Below, piece after piece: positions 38,439 through 48,230 of a stretch of 64,000 bases of DNA. The DNA comes from Gammaproteobacteria bacterium (lineage in GTDB: Bacteria > Pseudomonadota > Gammaproteobacteria > SZUA-140): contig WFVD01000015.1 in assembly GCA_015491865.1 (NCBI GenBank), forward strand, positions 62,001-126,000, read 5' to 3'. The stretch's first letter is position 1; every line of letters starts with the position of its first letter. Under the pieces are notes generated by a model. It saw only the letters and a list, made by a program, of their open reading frames with translations, searched no databases and was not told where the DNA came from. The translations under genes and the position numbers were made by a program.

Positions 38439-39821
38439 GTGGCCGTTAAATCTACTGCCAGTAAGGGGGGGCGACACAAAACAGTTTTCAGTTGCAGCGA
38501 ATGTGGCTCACAGGCGGCCAAATGGGCCGGGCAGTGTGGCGACTGCGGTGCATGGAACACATTGATCGAAGATATCATCACCACCAGCAGTAAAACAGCA
38601 CCGCGTTATAGCGGTTATGCGGGGGAGTCCGCAGTCTGTAATATCACTGATGTCAGCGTAGTAGCGCGCGCCAGGGTCAGTACCGGTTTTAGCGAGCTGG
38701 ACCGCGTATTGGGGGATGGTCTGGTCAACGGCTCTGCCGTATTGATTGGTGGCGATCCCGGCATCGGGAAATCGACGTTATTGATCCAGGCCATCGCCTC
38801 ACTCAGCCAGCGTGTCGGCACACTCTATGTGACTGGAGAAGAGTCACTGCAGCAGGTGAGTATGCGTGCCCATCGCCTTGGGCTGGCGAGCGATAAAGTG
38901 CGCCTGCTCGCTGAGACACAGGTACAACGCATTCTTGCACTGGCCGACAAGGAGAAGCCGGGAGTGCTGGTGATCGACTCAATCCAGACAGTCTATACCG
39001 ATCAGCTTAACTCCGCACCAGGCTCAGTGAGTCAGGTGCGGGAGAGTGCCGCCCATCTGGTGCAGTACGCCAAACAGAGCGGCACCTCTATTTTTCTGGT
39101 TGGCCATGTCACCAAAGAGGGGGCGCTGGCTGGACCGCGCGTACTGGAACATATGGTCGATACCGTGCTCTATTTTGAAGGAGATGCGAGCAGCCGTTAC
39201 CGCGTGATTCGCGCTGTCAAAAACCGCTTTGGTGCAGTCAATGAGGTGGGGGTGTTTGATATGAGTGAAAAGGGGTTACGCGAAGTCTCCAACCCTTCTG
39301 CGATCTTTGTCTCGCGTCATCAAGAACCTGTCTCGGGTAGCGTCATCATGGTGACCCGTGAAGGGACCCGCCCGATGCTGGTAGAAGTGCAGGCGCTGGT
39401 AACCGAAAGCCATCTCCCCAATCCACGCCGCGTTACCGTCGGGCTGGATCAGAATCGACTGGCGATGTTGCTGGCCGTGTTACAACGCCACGGTGGTATT
39501 GCGATGTACGATCAGGATGTCTTCGTCAACGTCGTCGGTGGCGTACGCCTCTCAGAGACGGCTGCAGATCTTGCTGTGATTCTTTCTGCACTTTCCAGCA
39601 TGCGTGATAAAGCGCTGCCTAATGATCTTGCCGTGTTTGGTGAGATAGGACTCGCCGGTGAAATACGTCCCGTGCAAAATGGTCAGGAGCGCATTAAAGA
39701 GGCGGCGCAGTACGGTTATAAGCGGGTCATTGTGCCGCTCGCCAATAAACCTGCCAGGCCGATTAAAGGGTTAGAGGTGATCGCAGTGCAGCAGCTGGTT
39801 GAGGCGATCGAACAGCTGTAG
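38439..39821 (+). CDS. radA: DNA repair protein RadA (Sms)
   Basis: A 460-residue RecA-like branch-migration helicase. It has an N-terminal zinc finger (CSECGSQ...CGDCGAW), Walker A GGDPGIGKST near 105, the RadA-specific KNRFG motif and a C-terminal Lon-protease-like domain. The start is GTG, one base after the alr stop, with GAGGTGAAG upstream. Confidence 0.97.
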   Translation: MAVKSTASKGGRHKTVFSCSECGSQAAKWAGQCGDCGAWNTLIEDIITTSSKTAPRYSGYAGESAVCNITDVSVVARARVSTGFSELDRVLGDGLVNGSAVLIGGDPGIGKSTLLIQAIASLSQRVGTLYVTGEESLQQVSMRAHRLGLASDKVRLLAETQVQRILALADKEKPGVLVIDSIQTVYTDQLNSAPGSVSQVRESAAHLVQYAKQSGTSIFLVGHVTKEGALAGPRVLEHMVDTVLYFEGDASSRYRVIRAVKNRFGAVNEVGVFDMSEKGLREVSNPSAIFVSRHQEPVSGSVIMVTREGTRPMLVEVQALVTESHLPNPRRVTVGLDQNRLAMLLAVLQRHGGIAMYDQDVFVNVVGGVRLSETAADLAVILSALSSMRDKALPNDLAVFGEIGLAGEIRPVQNGQERIKEAAQYGYKRVIVPLANKPARPIKGLEVIAVQQLVEAIEQL

Positions 39822-39878
39822 CTATTTTTTGTGCTGAGTGCTGGCCATTAAAATAGCGTAGGTTCATGTTGCCAGGAA

Positions 39879-40478
39879 TCATGCTCTCAATCCTTCAAGG
39901 TAACTGATCACGCCCTCCAGGCACGCTCCAAAGAGGGCGCGGTCCTGCCCATTTTTTGCCAGTCCAATCGAGCCTTCAATGCTGGCCACAATAAAAGTGG
40001 CTACCTGAAATGTGTCAATCGCTGGATCAACGTTACCTGCTTTCTGACCTCGTGCTAATGCTGCCTCTAAATCACTGCGCCAGCGGTTGATCGCTCTACT
40101 GATGCGCTGGCGAAAACCTTCATCAATGGGCGACATTTCCTGCGCCAGGTTATTAAGCGGGCACCCCAGCCGGATCGACTCATCAGAAATCTCCTCGATC
40201 TCAGTACGAAGTAGCTCACTGATACTGCTGACGGGATCCGAGGTACTAAGGGCGAGCGCCCACTGGTTGATACAATCAGGCTGATAGACCTCTTCAAGCA
40301 CCGCATAACCCAGTGTTAATTTGCTCGAAAAGTGGTGATAGAGCGCCCCTTTTGAGAGGCCGGTTTTGGTGAGAATGTCGCTGATACTGGTTGCCTGAAA
40401 CCCTTTTTCAAGGATCTCTTCGGCTGCAACTTCAAGTAGTTTTCGGCGGTTTTCATCCGATAGCGCGTTCGCATTCAT
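39879..40478 (-). CDS. TetR/AcrR-family transcriptional regulator
   Basis: A 199-residue repressor-type protein. The N-terminal helix-turn-helix (residues 12-58) includes TGLSKGALYHHF. The ligand-binding domain holds a Cys in LGCPLNNLAQEM, as in the regulators of reactive-aldehyde or quinone responses (NemR/AcuR-like C-terminal domains). The ligand is unknown. A perfect palindrome 36 bases upstream probably mediates autoregulation. It converges on radA. Confidence 0.9.
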   Translation of the reverse strand: MNANALSDENRRKLLEVAAEEILEKGFQATSISDILTKTGLSKGALYHHFSSKLTLGYAVLEEVYQPDCINQWALALSTSDPVSSISELLRTEIEEISDESIRLGCPLNNLAQEMSPIDEGFRQRISRAINRWRSDLEAALARGQKAGNVDPAIDTFQVATFIVASIEGSIGLAKNGQDRALFGACLEGVISYLEGLRA

Positions 40479-40513
40479 TCCACTCTTCCTAGTTTGAGCA
40501 AATATAGACTACC

Positions 40514-40531
40514 AAACCGACCAGTCGGTTT
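40514..40531. promoter_or_regulatory. TetR-type operator palindrome
   Basis: Eight-base arms AAACCGAC and GTCGGTTT flank a CA centre, a perfect dyad. It lies in the promoter region of the TetR gene and has the size and form of a TetR-family operator. Confidence 0.75.
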
Positions 40532-40561
40532 TCAAGTGGCGGCCCGTTTATTTTATAAATT

Positions 40562-40591
40562 AACAATAGATACCGAAGCTATCTAATTGTT
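40562..40591. repeat. Long imperfect palindrome upstream of the unknown gene
   Basis: AACAATAGATA (40562-40572) pairs with TATCTA-A-TTGTT (40580-40591), with one bulged A and a seven-base loop. On the minus strand the loop contains TTCG closed by C-G. It may be a second operator or an RNA hairpin. Its AT-rich stem argues against a strong terminator. Confidence 0.55.
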
Positions 40592-40696
40592 TTTAAGTGA
40601 ATAAAGAGTTCTGCGGGGGTGCTAACTACTGGCTATCTCAGATCGCTCTGTTGTAGCATGGAATCAATCTCACTGTTTCACTGAGGTAGCAGAAGT

Positions 40697-41650
40697 ATGA
40701 GTTCAATTTACAACAAGATCCATCGCCTTAAACGGCAGCCAGGCTGGAGCTGGGAACATTTTCACGATGAGATCAACAGCATTGATCCCGATGGGATCAG
40801 CCCTAAATTGCTGCAAAACTACTATCGTAGTCCACATAAGAAACCGACGCCTCATGTTGCACAAATCATTGAATTCTTACACCATGAATGCTTTCCTGCA
40901 CCATTTCCTGAAGAGTATGACCGCTTGATGCATCTCTACCGTGAACTGAGAATGAGTCGGCGTTACCTGACAAAAGAAAACGATACAAAAAACCTGCAAC
41001 GTCATGTCGAAAAACGACTTGAAGAGATGGCTGAAAATGAGTGTTTGGGGCGGGCCTGCCTGTACTGGCTACTTGGGAATATTGAGTTTGATCGCATCGC
41101 GCCATTTGTAGACAGGAAGGCGTATGAAGCGCTAGAATCGACCAAACAGCTCGCCCTTGGTCACTACCGTGAAGTTATTTTGGCACTGGAGGCGTACAAT
41201 CGCCTCTATCCTGAAAAGCGCGTGACGACCTACCATCTCTATCGGGTTCACTACAATATGCTGGCCTGTTACCTTAATGCTGTTACAGAAAAAAACAGGC
41301 GCCATGATGCAGTGACGCTCCAGTATATCCGTGACTCAGGCTATCTGGACCGCTGTAAAGAGGCGATTACAGAGGAACCTTTCCAGTGGAGCATTGCGTT
41401 AAATGGGTTACGTTTTAGCTCACTTCTGGAAGATGAGGCGTCTGTTAAATCTTTTTTTGATCTGCTTATTGCAATCCACCCTCGGTTTGTTGATCTAAGC
41501 TACGAACCCTATAATCAGTTATCGATCTCGGTGATGGAAGATTACCGCTGGGCGATAAAAAATGTCTTAACCCCAGCCTATCTTTCACAGTTGAAAAATC
41601 GCCTTAACAGCAAAATTTTAGCTAAAAAGAGAACGATGCTATCGCTTTAA
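40697..41650 (+). CDS. Unrecognised protein with N-terminal HTH-like segment
   Basis: A 317-residue soluble protein rich in Arg, Tyr, His and Glu. Residues 15-65 (GWSWEHFHDEI, ISPKLLQNYYRSPHKKPTPHVAQIIEFL) look like an XRE-type helix-turn-helix with a long recognition turn, although the fit is by eye. The rest is predicted all-helical and could be TPR-like. There is no signal peptide, no membrane segment and no catalytic motif I know. GAGG lies eleven bases before the ATG. It is divergent from the TetR gene, across a region with two palindromes. Confidence 0.75.
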   Translation: MSSIYNKIHRLKRQPGWSWEHFHDEINSIDPDGISPKLLQNYYRSPHKKPTPHVAQIIEFLHHECFPAPFPEEYDRLMHLYRELRMSRRYLTKENDTKNLQRHVEKRLEEMAENECLGRACLYWLLGNIEFDRIAPFVDRKAYEALESTKQLALGHYREVILALEAYNRLYPEKRVTTYHLYRVHYNMLACYLNAVTEKNRRHDAVTLQYIRDSGYLDRCKEAITEEPFQWSIALNGLRFSSLLEDEASVKSFFDLLIAIHPRFVDLSYEPYNQLSISVMEDYRWAIKNVLTPAYLSQLKNRLNSKILAKKRTMLSL

Positions 41651-41755
41651 CAATACCCATGAGTGTCACACTGTTTATGCAACGTATGGTTAACGAAATT
41701 ACTCTATATACTCATGCAAGAAAATGATAGCAGGTCGCTTGACCACCTCAGCATA

Positions 41756-42433
41756 ATGACGGAAAAAAAACCGCGCCGCTTAAGCTGGTGGCAACAGGCG
41801 CTACTCCTGTTTTTCACCTCGACTGCTGCCATTGTTGCAGCCGCATGGGTTATTAAGGTCTACCTTTTTCCAGGTGAATTTGAACCGGTACTATTAAACA
41901 CAGAAGAGAAATCGCTATTAGAAGGGAAATTACAGCAGATTGATCGTCTTGAAGTTGAGCGAGAGCTGAAAGAACGCCACGAAAGGAAAACAAACCCCAG
42001 TCTACGCATCACCGCAGAGGCCTATAGCGAAGCGCTGGCTCGCCATGAAATCACTTTCACCGAGCGGGAATTAAATGCCTTATTGGCAAAAAATAGTGAT
42101 CTGGCGCATCGAGTGGCGATAGATTTAGCAGATGATCTACTTAGCGGAAAGCTCCTGTTACCACTTGACGAGGAGGTGCCTGTTATCGGCGGCCAAACCA
42201 TTAAAGTTCATGCCGGGCTTGAGATTACCTATGCTGACAAACGACCACAGGTTGTTCTGAAAGGTGTAAGCGTCATGGGAGTCGCAATCCCGAATGCATG
42301 GTTAGGGGGGCTGAAAAACATTGATTTAGTCGAAGAGTTTGGAGATCAGCAGGGATTCTGGCAGGCATTTTCTGATGGGATAGCCGCGATCAATGTTTCA
42401 GATGGTCTCCTGCATATTAAATTCAAGCAGTGA
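41756..42433 (+). CDS. Inner-membrane-anchored conserved protein
   Basis: A protein of about 225 residues with one N-terminal membrane helix (WWQQALLLFFTSTAAIVAAAWVIK) and a periplasmic or cytoplasmic domain with FTERELNALLAKNSDLA, IDLADDLLSGKLLLPLDE and PNAWLGGLKNIDLVEEFG. Relatives in marine bacteria are often labelled arginine N-succinyltransferase, but no such domain is visible. The fold may be lipid-binding-like, an inference. GTG 41663 and ATG 41714 are alternative starts. Confidence 0.78.
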   Translation: MTEKKPRRLSWWQQALLLFFTSTAAIVAAAWVIKVYLFPGEFEPVLLNTEEKSLLEGKLQQIDRLEVERELKERHERKTNPSLRITAEAYSEALARHEITFTERELNALLAKNSDLAHRVAIDLADDLLSGKLLLPLDEEVPVIGGQTIKVHAGLEITYADKRPQVVLKGVSVMGVAIPNAWLGGLKNIDLVEEFGDQQGFWQAFSDGIAAINVSDGLLHIKFKQ

Positions 42434-42552
42434 AACAGTTTCAGGTAACGAGCAAGAAATGATGAGAAAGCAGAGTGAGAAAACACTGCTTTTAGTGCCG
42501 TTGAGGTGTAAAATCCCACTCTCATTTTTATAACTTTAGCATTGAAATAACG

Positions 42553-43017
42553 ATGGTTGATCAAACAGCGTCCCGAGGTCAATTGGCTGCAGAAAGCGTT
42601 AGCTGGAGGCTGATATTCATCTGCTGGCTAATAGCGATGATCGCCACGTTAGGGAGTCTATTTTTCAGTGAGATTATGGGGTTGATTCCCTGTGAACTCT
42701 GCTGGTATCAGCGCATATTTATCTACCCGCTGGCCATTATCCTGCTTATTGGGTTGCACCCGCTTGATACGGGTGTCGTTCGCTATGCTCTGCCACTCGC
42801 TATCATCGGTCTATTATTTACCGTTTATCACACGCTGCTCTTTTATGGCCTTATCCCAGAGAATCTACAGCCTTGTAGAGAGGGTGTATCATGTACGGAT
42901 GACAGCATGGTGTTGATGGGTTTTCTGCCTATCCCTCTTCTATCGCTAGCGGCCTTTATGGTTATCATTCCCTTGTTACTTAAAGTGCGCAGGCTTGCCA
43001 AAACTGGGCTGAACTAG
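42553..43017 (+). CDS. DsbB-family disulfide bond formation protein
   Basis: A 154-residue membrane protein with four helices. The first redox pair CELC (IPCELCWYQR) and second pair C-x5-C (CREGVSC) have the BdbC/DsbB layout. It would reoxidise the DsbA-like protein encoded 37 bases downstream and pass electrons to quinone. Confidence 0.9.
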   Translation: MVDQTASRGQLAAESVSWRLIFICWLIAMIATLGSLFFSEIMGLIPCELCWYQRIFIYPLAIILLIGLHPLDTGVVRYALPLAIIGLLFTVYHTLLFYGLIPENLQPCREGVSCTDDSMVLMGFLPIPLLSLAAFMVIIPLLLKVRRLAKTGLN

Positions 43018-43053
43018 TATAGATTGTCATTTTTTGTAAACCATAGGAATTTT

Positions 43054-43704
43054 ATGAAACAGAATCACTTCACACTGATCGCCTTATTACTGATGGCTAT
43101 CGCCTTTATTGCGGCCGCTTTATTTCATAATACAGGTGAAGAGAAAGCGCAGATAGCGCGAGTAACTAATAATAGCGCCGCACTGATTAAGGATCACTCA
43201 ATAAAAGCGGGCAACCCTGATGCCCGAGTAACCATCGTTGAATTTATTGACCCTGCCTGTGGTACCTGCGCCCAGTTTCACCCATTTGTTAAACAGTTAC
43301 TACAGCAGCATGGGGGCAGGGTAAATCTGGTGGTACGGTACCTGCCATTCCACCAGGGTTCAGATAAAATGGTCGGCATGTTGGAGGCTGCCAGGAAACA
43401 GGGGAAATTCTGGGATGTACTGGAACTGATGTATGCCACACAGAATCAGTGGACAAAAAACCATGTAGCACAGCCTGATATTTTTTTAACACTCATTGAG
43501 CGGGCAGGGGTAGATGTTGCGCGCATCAAGCAGGAGATGAATGACCCCACCATCATGAAAATCATCCAGCAAGACATGGCAGATGGGAAGCTGCTAGGGG
43601 CCAATAAAACCCCCAGTTTCTTTGTCAATGGAAATCCACTATCGAGCTTTGGCTATCAACAACTTCAGGCGCTCGTTGATGCTGAAGTAAATAAGCACTA
43701 TTAG
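43054..43704 (+). CDS. DsbA/DsbG-like thioredoxin-fold protein, membrane-anchored
   Basis: A 216-residue protein with an N-terminal hydrophobic segment (LIALLLMAIAFIAAALF) that serves as signal or anchor, then a DsbA-type thioredoxin fold. The active site is CGTC in DPACGTCAQFHPF, and the cis-Pro is in NKTPSFFVNG. The start at 43054 has AGGAA six to ten bases upstream. It pairs with the DsbB-like protein upstream, as BdbD with BdbC. Confidence 0.9.
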   Translation: MKQNHFTLIALLLMAIAFIAAALFHNTGEEKAQIARVTNNSAALIKDHSIKAGNPDARVTIVEFIDPACGTCAQFHPFVKQLLQQHGGRVNLVVRYLPFHQGSDKMVGMLEAARKQGKFWDVLELMYATQNQWTKNHVAQPDIFLTLIERAGVDVARIKQEMNDPTIMKIIQQDMADGKLLGANKTPSFFVNGNPLSSFGYQQLQALVDAEVNKHY

Positions 43705-43721
43705 CGCTTTAGAAATACGCT

Positions 43722-44288
43722 ATGCCTAAAGCAAGTGATCTAAAAAAAGGGGCCGTGGTTGAGGTAAACGATCAACCCTGTATTGTGATAAACATCGACG
43801 TGCAGAATCCATCAGCACGAGGAGCATCAACACTATACAAAGTGCGTTTTAATCATGCACGTACTAAACAGAAACTAGAACAGACCTTTAAGGGAGACGA
43901 CTTCCTTAAACCGGTTGATATGATACGGCGAAGCGTGCAGTTCTCCTACATGGACGGCGATGACTATGTGTTTATGGATAGTGAAGACTATCAGCAGTTC
44001 ACCATCAATGGTGATGAGCTAAATGAGGTTGCTGGCTACATCACCGACAAACTGCAAGGGATGGTTGCGGTGTTAATTGATGATCAACTCGTCGGGGTTG
44101 AGTTACCACAGACCGTTGAGCTGGAAATTATCGAAACTGCACCGAGTATCAAAGGGGCGAGCGCGACCAGTCGTACGAAACCGGCAACACTTTCAACCGG
44201 TATCGAGATCCAGGTACCAGAGTATCTTGCGAGCGGTGAGGTGATTAAAATCAATACAGCTAGCGGGAAGTTTATGTCACGGGCGTAG
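43722..44288 (+). CDS. efpL: Elongation factor P-like protein
   Basis: A 188-residue three-domain EF-P paralogue (YeiP/EfpL) that relieves ribosome stalling at proline-rich and other difficult motifs. It matches YeiP in NPSARGASTLYKVRF, FSYMDGDDYVFMDSEDY and IKGASATSRTKPATLSTG. The tip of domain I carries Arg33 and not the modifiable Lys of EF-P, so no EpmA-type modification is expected. Confidence 0.94.
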   Translation: MPKASDLKKGAVVEVNDQPCIVINIDVQNPSARGASTLYKVRFNHARTKQKLEQTFKGDDFLKPVDMIRRSVQFSYMDGDDYVFMDSEDYQQFTINGDELNEVAGYITDKLQGMVAVLIDDQLVGVELPQTVELEIIETAPSIKGASATSRTKPATLSTGIEIQVPEYLASGEVIKINTASGKFMSRA

Positions 44289-44333
44289 CGAACTCTTTTC
44301 CTGAGACCTTCAATAACCTTCCAGGAGATCAAC

Positions 44334-44693
44334 ATGGCAAAACTGGACAACGAGAAACTCAATCAGGTGGTTGCTGATTCCCGCCGAGCACGGGAGGAGG
44401 GGGACAGGGGGTATCGTGAAAAAGCGCTAAAGATGTACCCCCATATTTGTGGCCGTTGTTGCCGTGAGTTTGACCGCACCAACCTTAAGGAATTGACGGT
44501 TCACCACCGTAACCATGACCACGACTATAATCCAGCCGATGGCAGTAACTGGGAGCTATTATGCATCTACTGCCACGACAATGAGCATCAGCGACAACTA
44601 GAGGCACACCAGGGTAATACTAGCACTGGTGGGGGTGCGCGTGATGCTGCAACCTTTAGCCCGTTCGCAGATCTAAAATCGAAGCTCAAGTGA
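44334..44693 (+). CDS. yajD: YajD-family HNH nuclease protein
   Basis: A 119-residue HNH-fold protein. The zinc ligands are CGRC and CIYC, and the HNH core reads VHHRNHDHDYNPADGSNWELLC followed by DNEH. The E. coli homologue YajD has no well-defined role. AGGAG lies upstream of the ATG. Confidence 0.9.
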   Translation: MAKLDNEKLNQVVADSRRAREEGDRGYREKALKMYPHICGRCCREFDRTNLKELTVHHRNHDHDYNPADGSNWELLCIYCHDNEHQRQLEAHQGNTSTGGGARDAATFSPFADLKSKLK

Positions 44694-44707
44694 TACTGCT
44701 ATTGGAA

Positions 44708-45136
44708 TCAGAGTGGTTTCGGAAAATCAAGGATAGATTGTGTCGGGTATGAGGTTGAACACGCTTCCCTGGATTCTTTTACCAGGGCTCGTTTAAAAGT
44801 GGCATCTGCCGCCAGCCACTCCTTGCGTAGCTCATCATCAATTCCCGCTTCTTTAATCGCTGCTGAAAGTAGTTGCGACCGGATGTCGTAAAGTTCTTCA
44901 CTAATCATCATGTGCTGGTGTGCTGATATAGGTGTCTTACCACCATAGGCCTTTGGCCCACCCATCAATTGAATCATAAAGTCTGTCTGCTGACTCTCCA
45001 GTACCTGCTGAGGCTTATCGGTAAAATACTGTTTTAGCCAGGGATGGGCATAAGCTTTATCATAAAATATACGATGTACTGCAACATAAGTCTCTTTCCC
45101 ACCCAAACGATCATAAAGCGTCTTGTCGATCAACAT
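44708..45136 (-). CDS. Truncated haemoglobin, group 1 type
   Basis: A 142-residue 2-on-2 globin. It has the N-terminal YDRLGGKETY and the haem-binding region HQHMMISEELYDI, where the proximal His is expected, and FDxx-type helix TDFMIQLMGGPKAYGG. It is 20 residues longer than the smallest members. Such globins bind O2 or NO. An AT-rich promoter region with a palindrome lies upstream. Confidence 0.85.
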   Translation of the reverse strand: MLIDKTLYDRLGGKETYVAVHRIFYDKAYAHPWLKQYFTDKPQQVLESQQTDFMIQLMGGPKAYGGKTPISAHQHMMISEELYDIRSQLLSAAIKEAGIDDELRKEWLAADATFKRALVKESREACSTSYPTQSILDFPKPL

Positions 45137-45193
45137 TTTGTATCATTCCGTTTCAAATATAACTAATCCTGTATCGGCTCGATTTGCAAACGC

Positions 45194-45208
45194 TACAAAA
45201 TTTTTGTA
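45194..45208. promoter_or_regulatory. Palindrome upstream of the haemoglobin gene
   Basis: TACAAAA-T-TTTTGTA, perfect seven-base arms around one base, 57 bases upstream of the haemoglobin start. It could be an operator. It does not match the FNR or NsrR consensus. Confidence 0.4.
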
Positions 45209-45284
45209 AAGATCGGATAGATAAGTGACCAGCTTTAATTTAACATAATATATATTATACGAACCAGAAAGGAGTCTTCGTAGC

Positions 45285-46070
45285 CTATCCAGGCATCGAA
45301 GGTGTACCAAAAAGACGCTGAAAATTTTTGCTGGTAGCTGTGGCAATCTGTTCAAAAGAGACTCCCCGCTGTGCTGCAATATGGTCAGCAACATGGCGCA
45401 CAAGTGCCGGATGGTTAGGTTTGCCACGCACGGGAACGGGAGTCAGATACGGTGCATCGGTCTCTATCAGGATGCGCTCCTCCGGTACCATCTTGGCAAC
45501 CTCGCGCAACTCATCGGCATTGCGAAATGTGACGATGCCAGAGAATGAGATGTAAAAACCGAGTTCCAGACATTGCTGCGCCATCTCGAGCGAGCCGGTA
45601 AAACAGTGCATCACACCACCAACGTGCTCCGCCCCTTCTTCTCGCATGATCGCCAGTGTGTCTGACTCCGCTTCGCGGGTGTGAATGATTAATGGCTTGC
45701 CAGTCGAGCGTGCAGCACGGATGTGGACTCTAAAGCGTTCACGCTGCCACTCCAGATCACCTTCATTATAAAAGTAGTCGAGTCCGGTTTCGCCAATAGC
45801 GATGATCTTTGGGTCACCGGCCAGTTCAATGAGCTGTGCTACTGACGGCTCCTCACCATCATCACTTGGGTGCACTCCAACAGAGGAAAATATATTCTTA
45901 TAACAGTGAGATATCCGTAGAACCTCAGGGAAATTTTCAAGATTTATCGAGACACACAACATCTGTGAAACACCATTTTCTGCTGCAAGTGCGACCACAC
46001 CATCGAGGTCTGTGCCGATCTTTTCAAGTGCGAGCCGATCCAGATGACAGTGAGAGTCAATCAGTAACAT
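45285..46070 (-). CDS. tatD: TatD-family metal-dependent DNase
   Basis: A 261-residue TIM-barrel metallohydrolase. Metal ligands lie in DSHCHLDRL at the start, GETGLDYF, HTREAE, HCFTGS and ETDAPYL. It acts as a 3'-5' exonuclease on damaged DNA or RNA in E. coli. It is the last gene of the yceD-to-tatD series, and its own promoter-like TATAAT lies upstream. Confidence 0.95.
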   Translation of the reverse strand: MLLIDSHCHLDRLALEKIGTDLDGVVALAAENGVSQMLCVSINLENFPEVLRISHCYKNIFSSVGVHPSDDGEEPSVAQLIELAGDPKIIAIGETGLDYFYNEGDLEWQRERFRVHIRAARSTGKPLIIHTREAESDTLAIMREEGAEHVGGVMHCFTGSLEMAQQCLELGFYISFSGIVTFRNADELREVAKMVPEERILIETDAPYLTPVPVRGKPNHPALVRHVADHIAAQRGVSFEQIATATSKNFQRLFGTPSMPG

Positions 46071-46117
46071 GGGGGGGTTCCTACGTTGGTGAGTTCTTAA
46101 GTGGCGCTGAAAGTGCG

Positions 46118-46123
46118 ATTATA
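46118..46123 (-). promoter_or_regulatory. -10 box upstream of tatD
   Basis: A perfect TATAAT on the minus strand inside GCGCTATAATCGCACTT, 48 bases before the tatD start. The -35 is weak. The string closely resembles the element upstream of valS. Confidence 0.45.
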
Positions 46124-46161
46124 GCGCGCAAGCTGGCAGGTTGACACCTACATGGGGAGAG

Positions 46162-46515
46162 CTACATCGTGTGGGTCATCCGTTCTGATTTGAGTGCGCC
46201 CGCAAGGTAGGTTTCGATCTTGTTGCGCACAGCCTCACCATCTTTGTCGGTAAATTGTACGCCGATACCGGCGATGCGATTGCCCTGGGCACCTACTGGG
46301 TTAATCCAGACGACACGACCAACCACGGGCATTTTTTCGGTCTCATCCATCAGTGTCAACAACATAAAGACTTCGTCGCCTAGCTTGTAAGGTTTATTGG
46401 AGGGGATGAAAATACCGCCATCATTCAGAAATGGCATGTAGGCGGCATAGAGCGCGCCCTTGTCTTTGATTGCGAGAGATAAAATCCCCTGTCTTGATTT
46501 TTTCTCTTCAGCCAT
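46162..46515 (-). CDS. pilZ: PilZ-domain protein
   Basis: A 117-residue single-domain PilZ protein of the type linked to type IV pilus assembly. GGIFIPSNKPYKLGDEVFML and VVWINPVGAQGN are typical. The Arg-rich c-di-GMP motif (RxxxR) is absent, as in the classical PilZ of pilus systems. It lies between holB and tatD, its usual place. Confidence 0.92.
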   Translation of the reverse strand: MAEEKKSRQGILSLAIKDKGALYAAYMPFLNDGGIFIPSNKPYKLGDEVFMLLTLMDETEKMPVVGRVVWINPVGAQGNRIAGIGVQFTDKDGEAVRNKIETYLAGALKSERMTHTM

Positions 46516-46569
46516 TTTTGCGCTAATCCGTTTCTGGTGCGGTTAAGTAAATTGTAAACGTTTCATCTG

Positions 46570-48230
<1,661 letters not shown>

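Noticed and set aside
39821-39857. Inverted repeat GCTATTTT/AAAATAGC between radA and the TetR gene
   Set aside because: The 21-base loop and AT-only stem make a terminator unlikely. Too weak to call.
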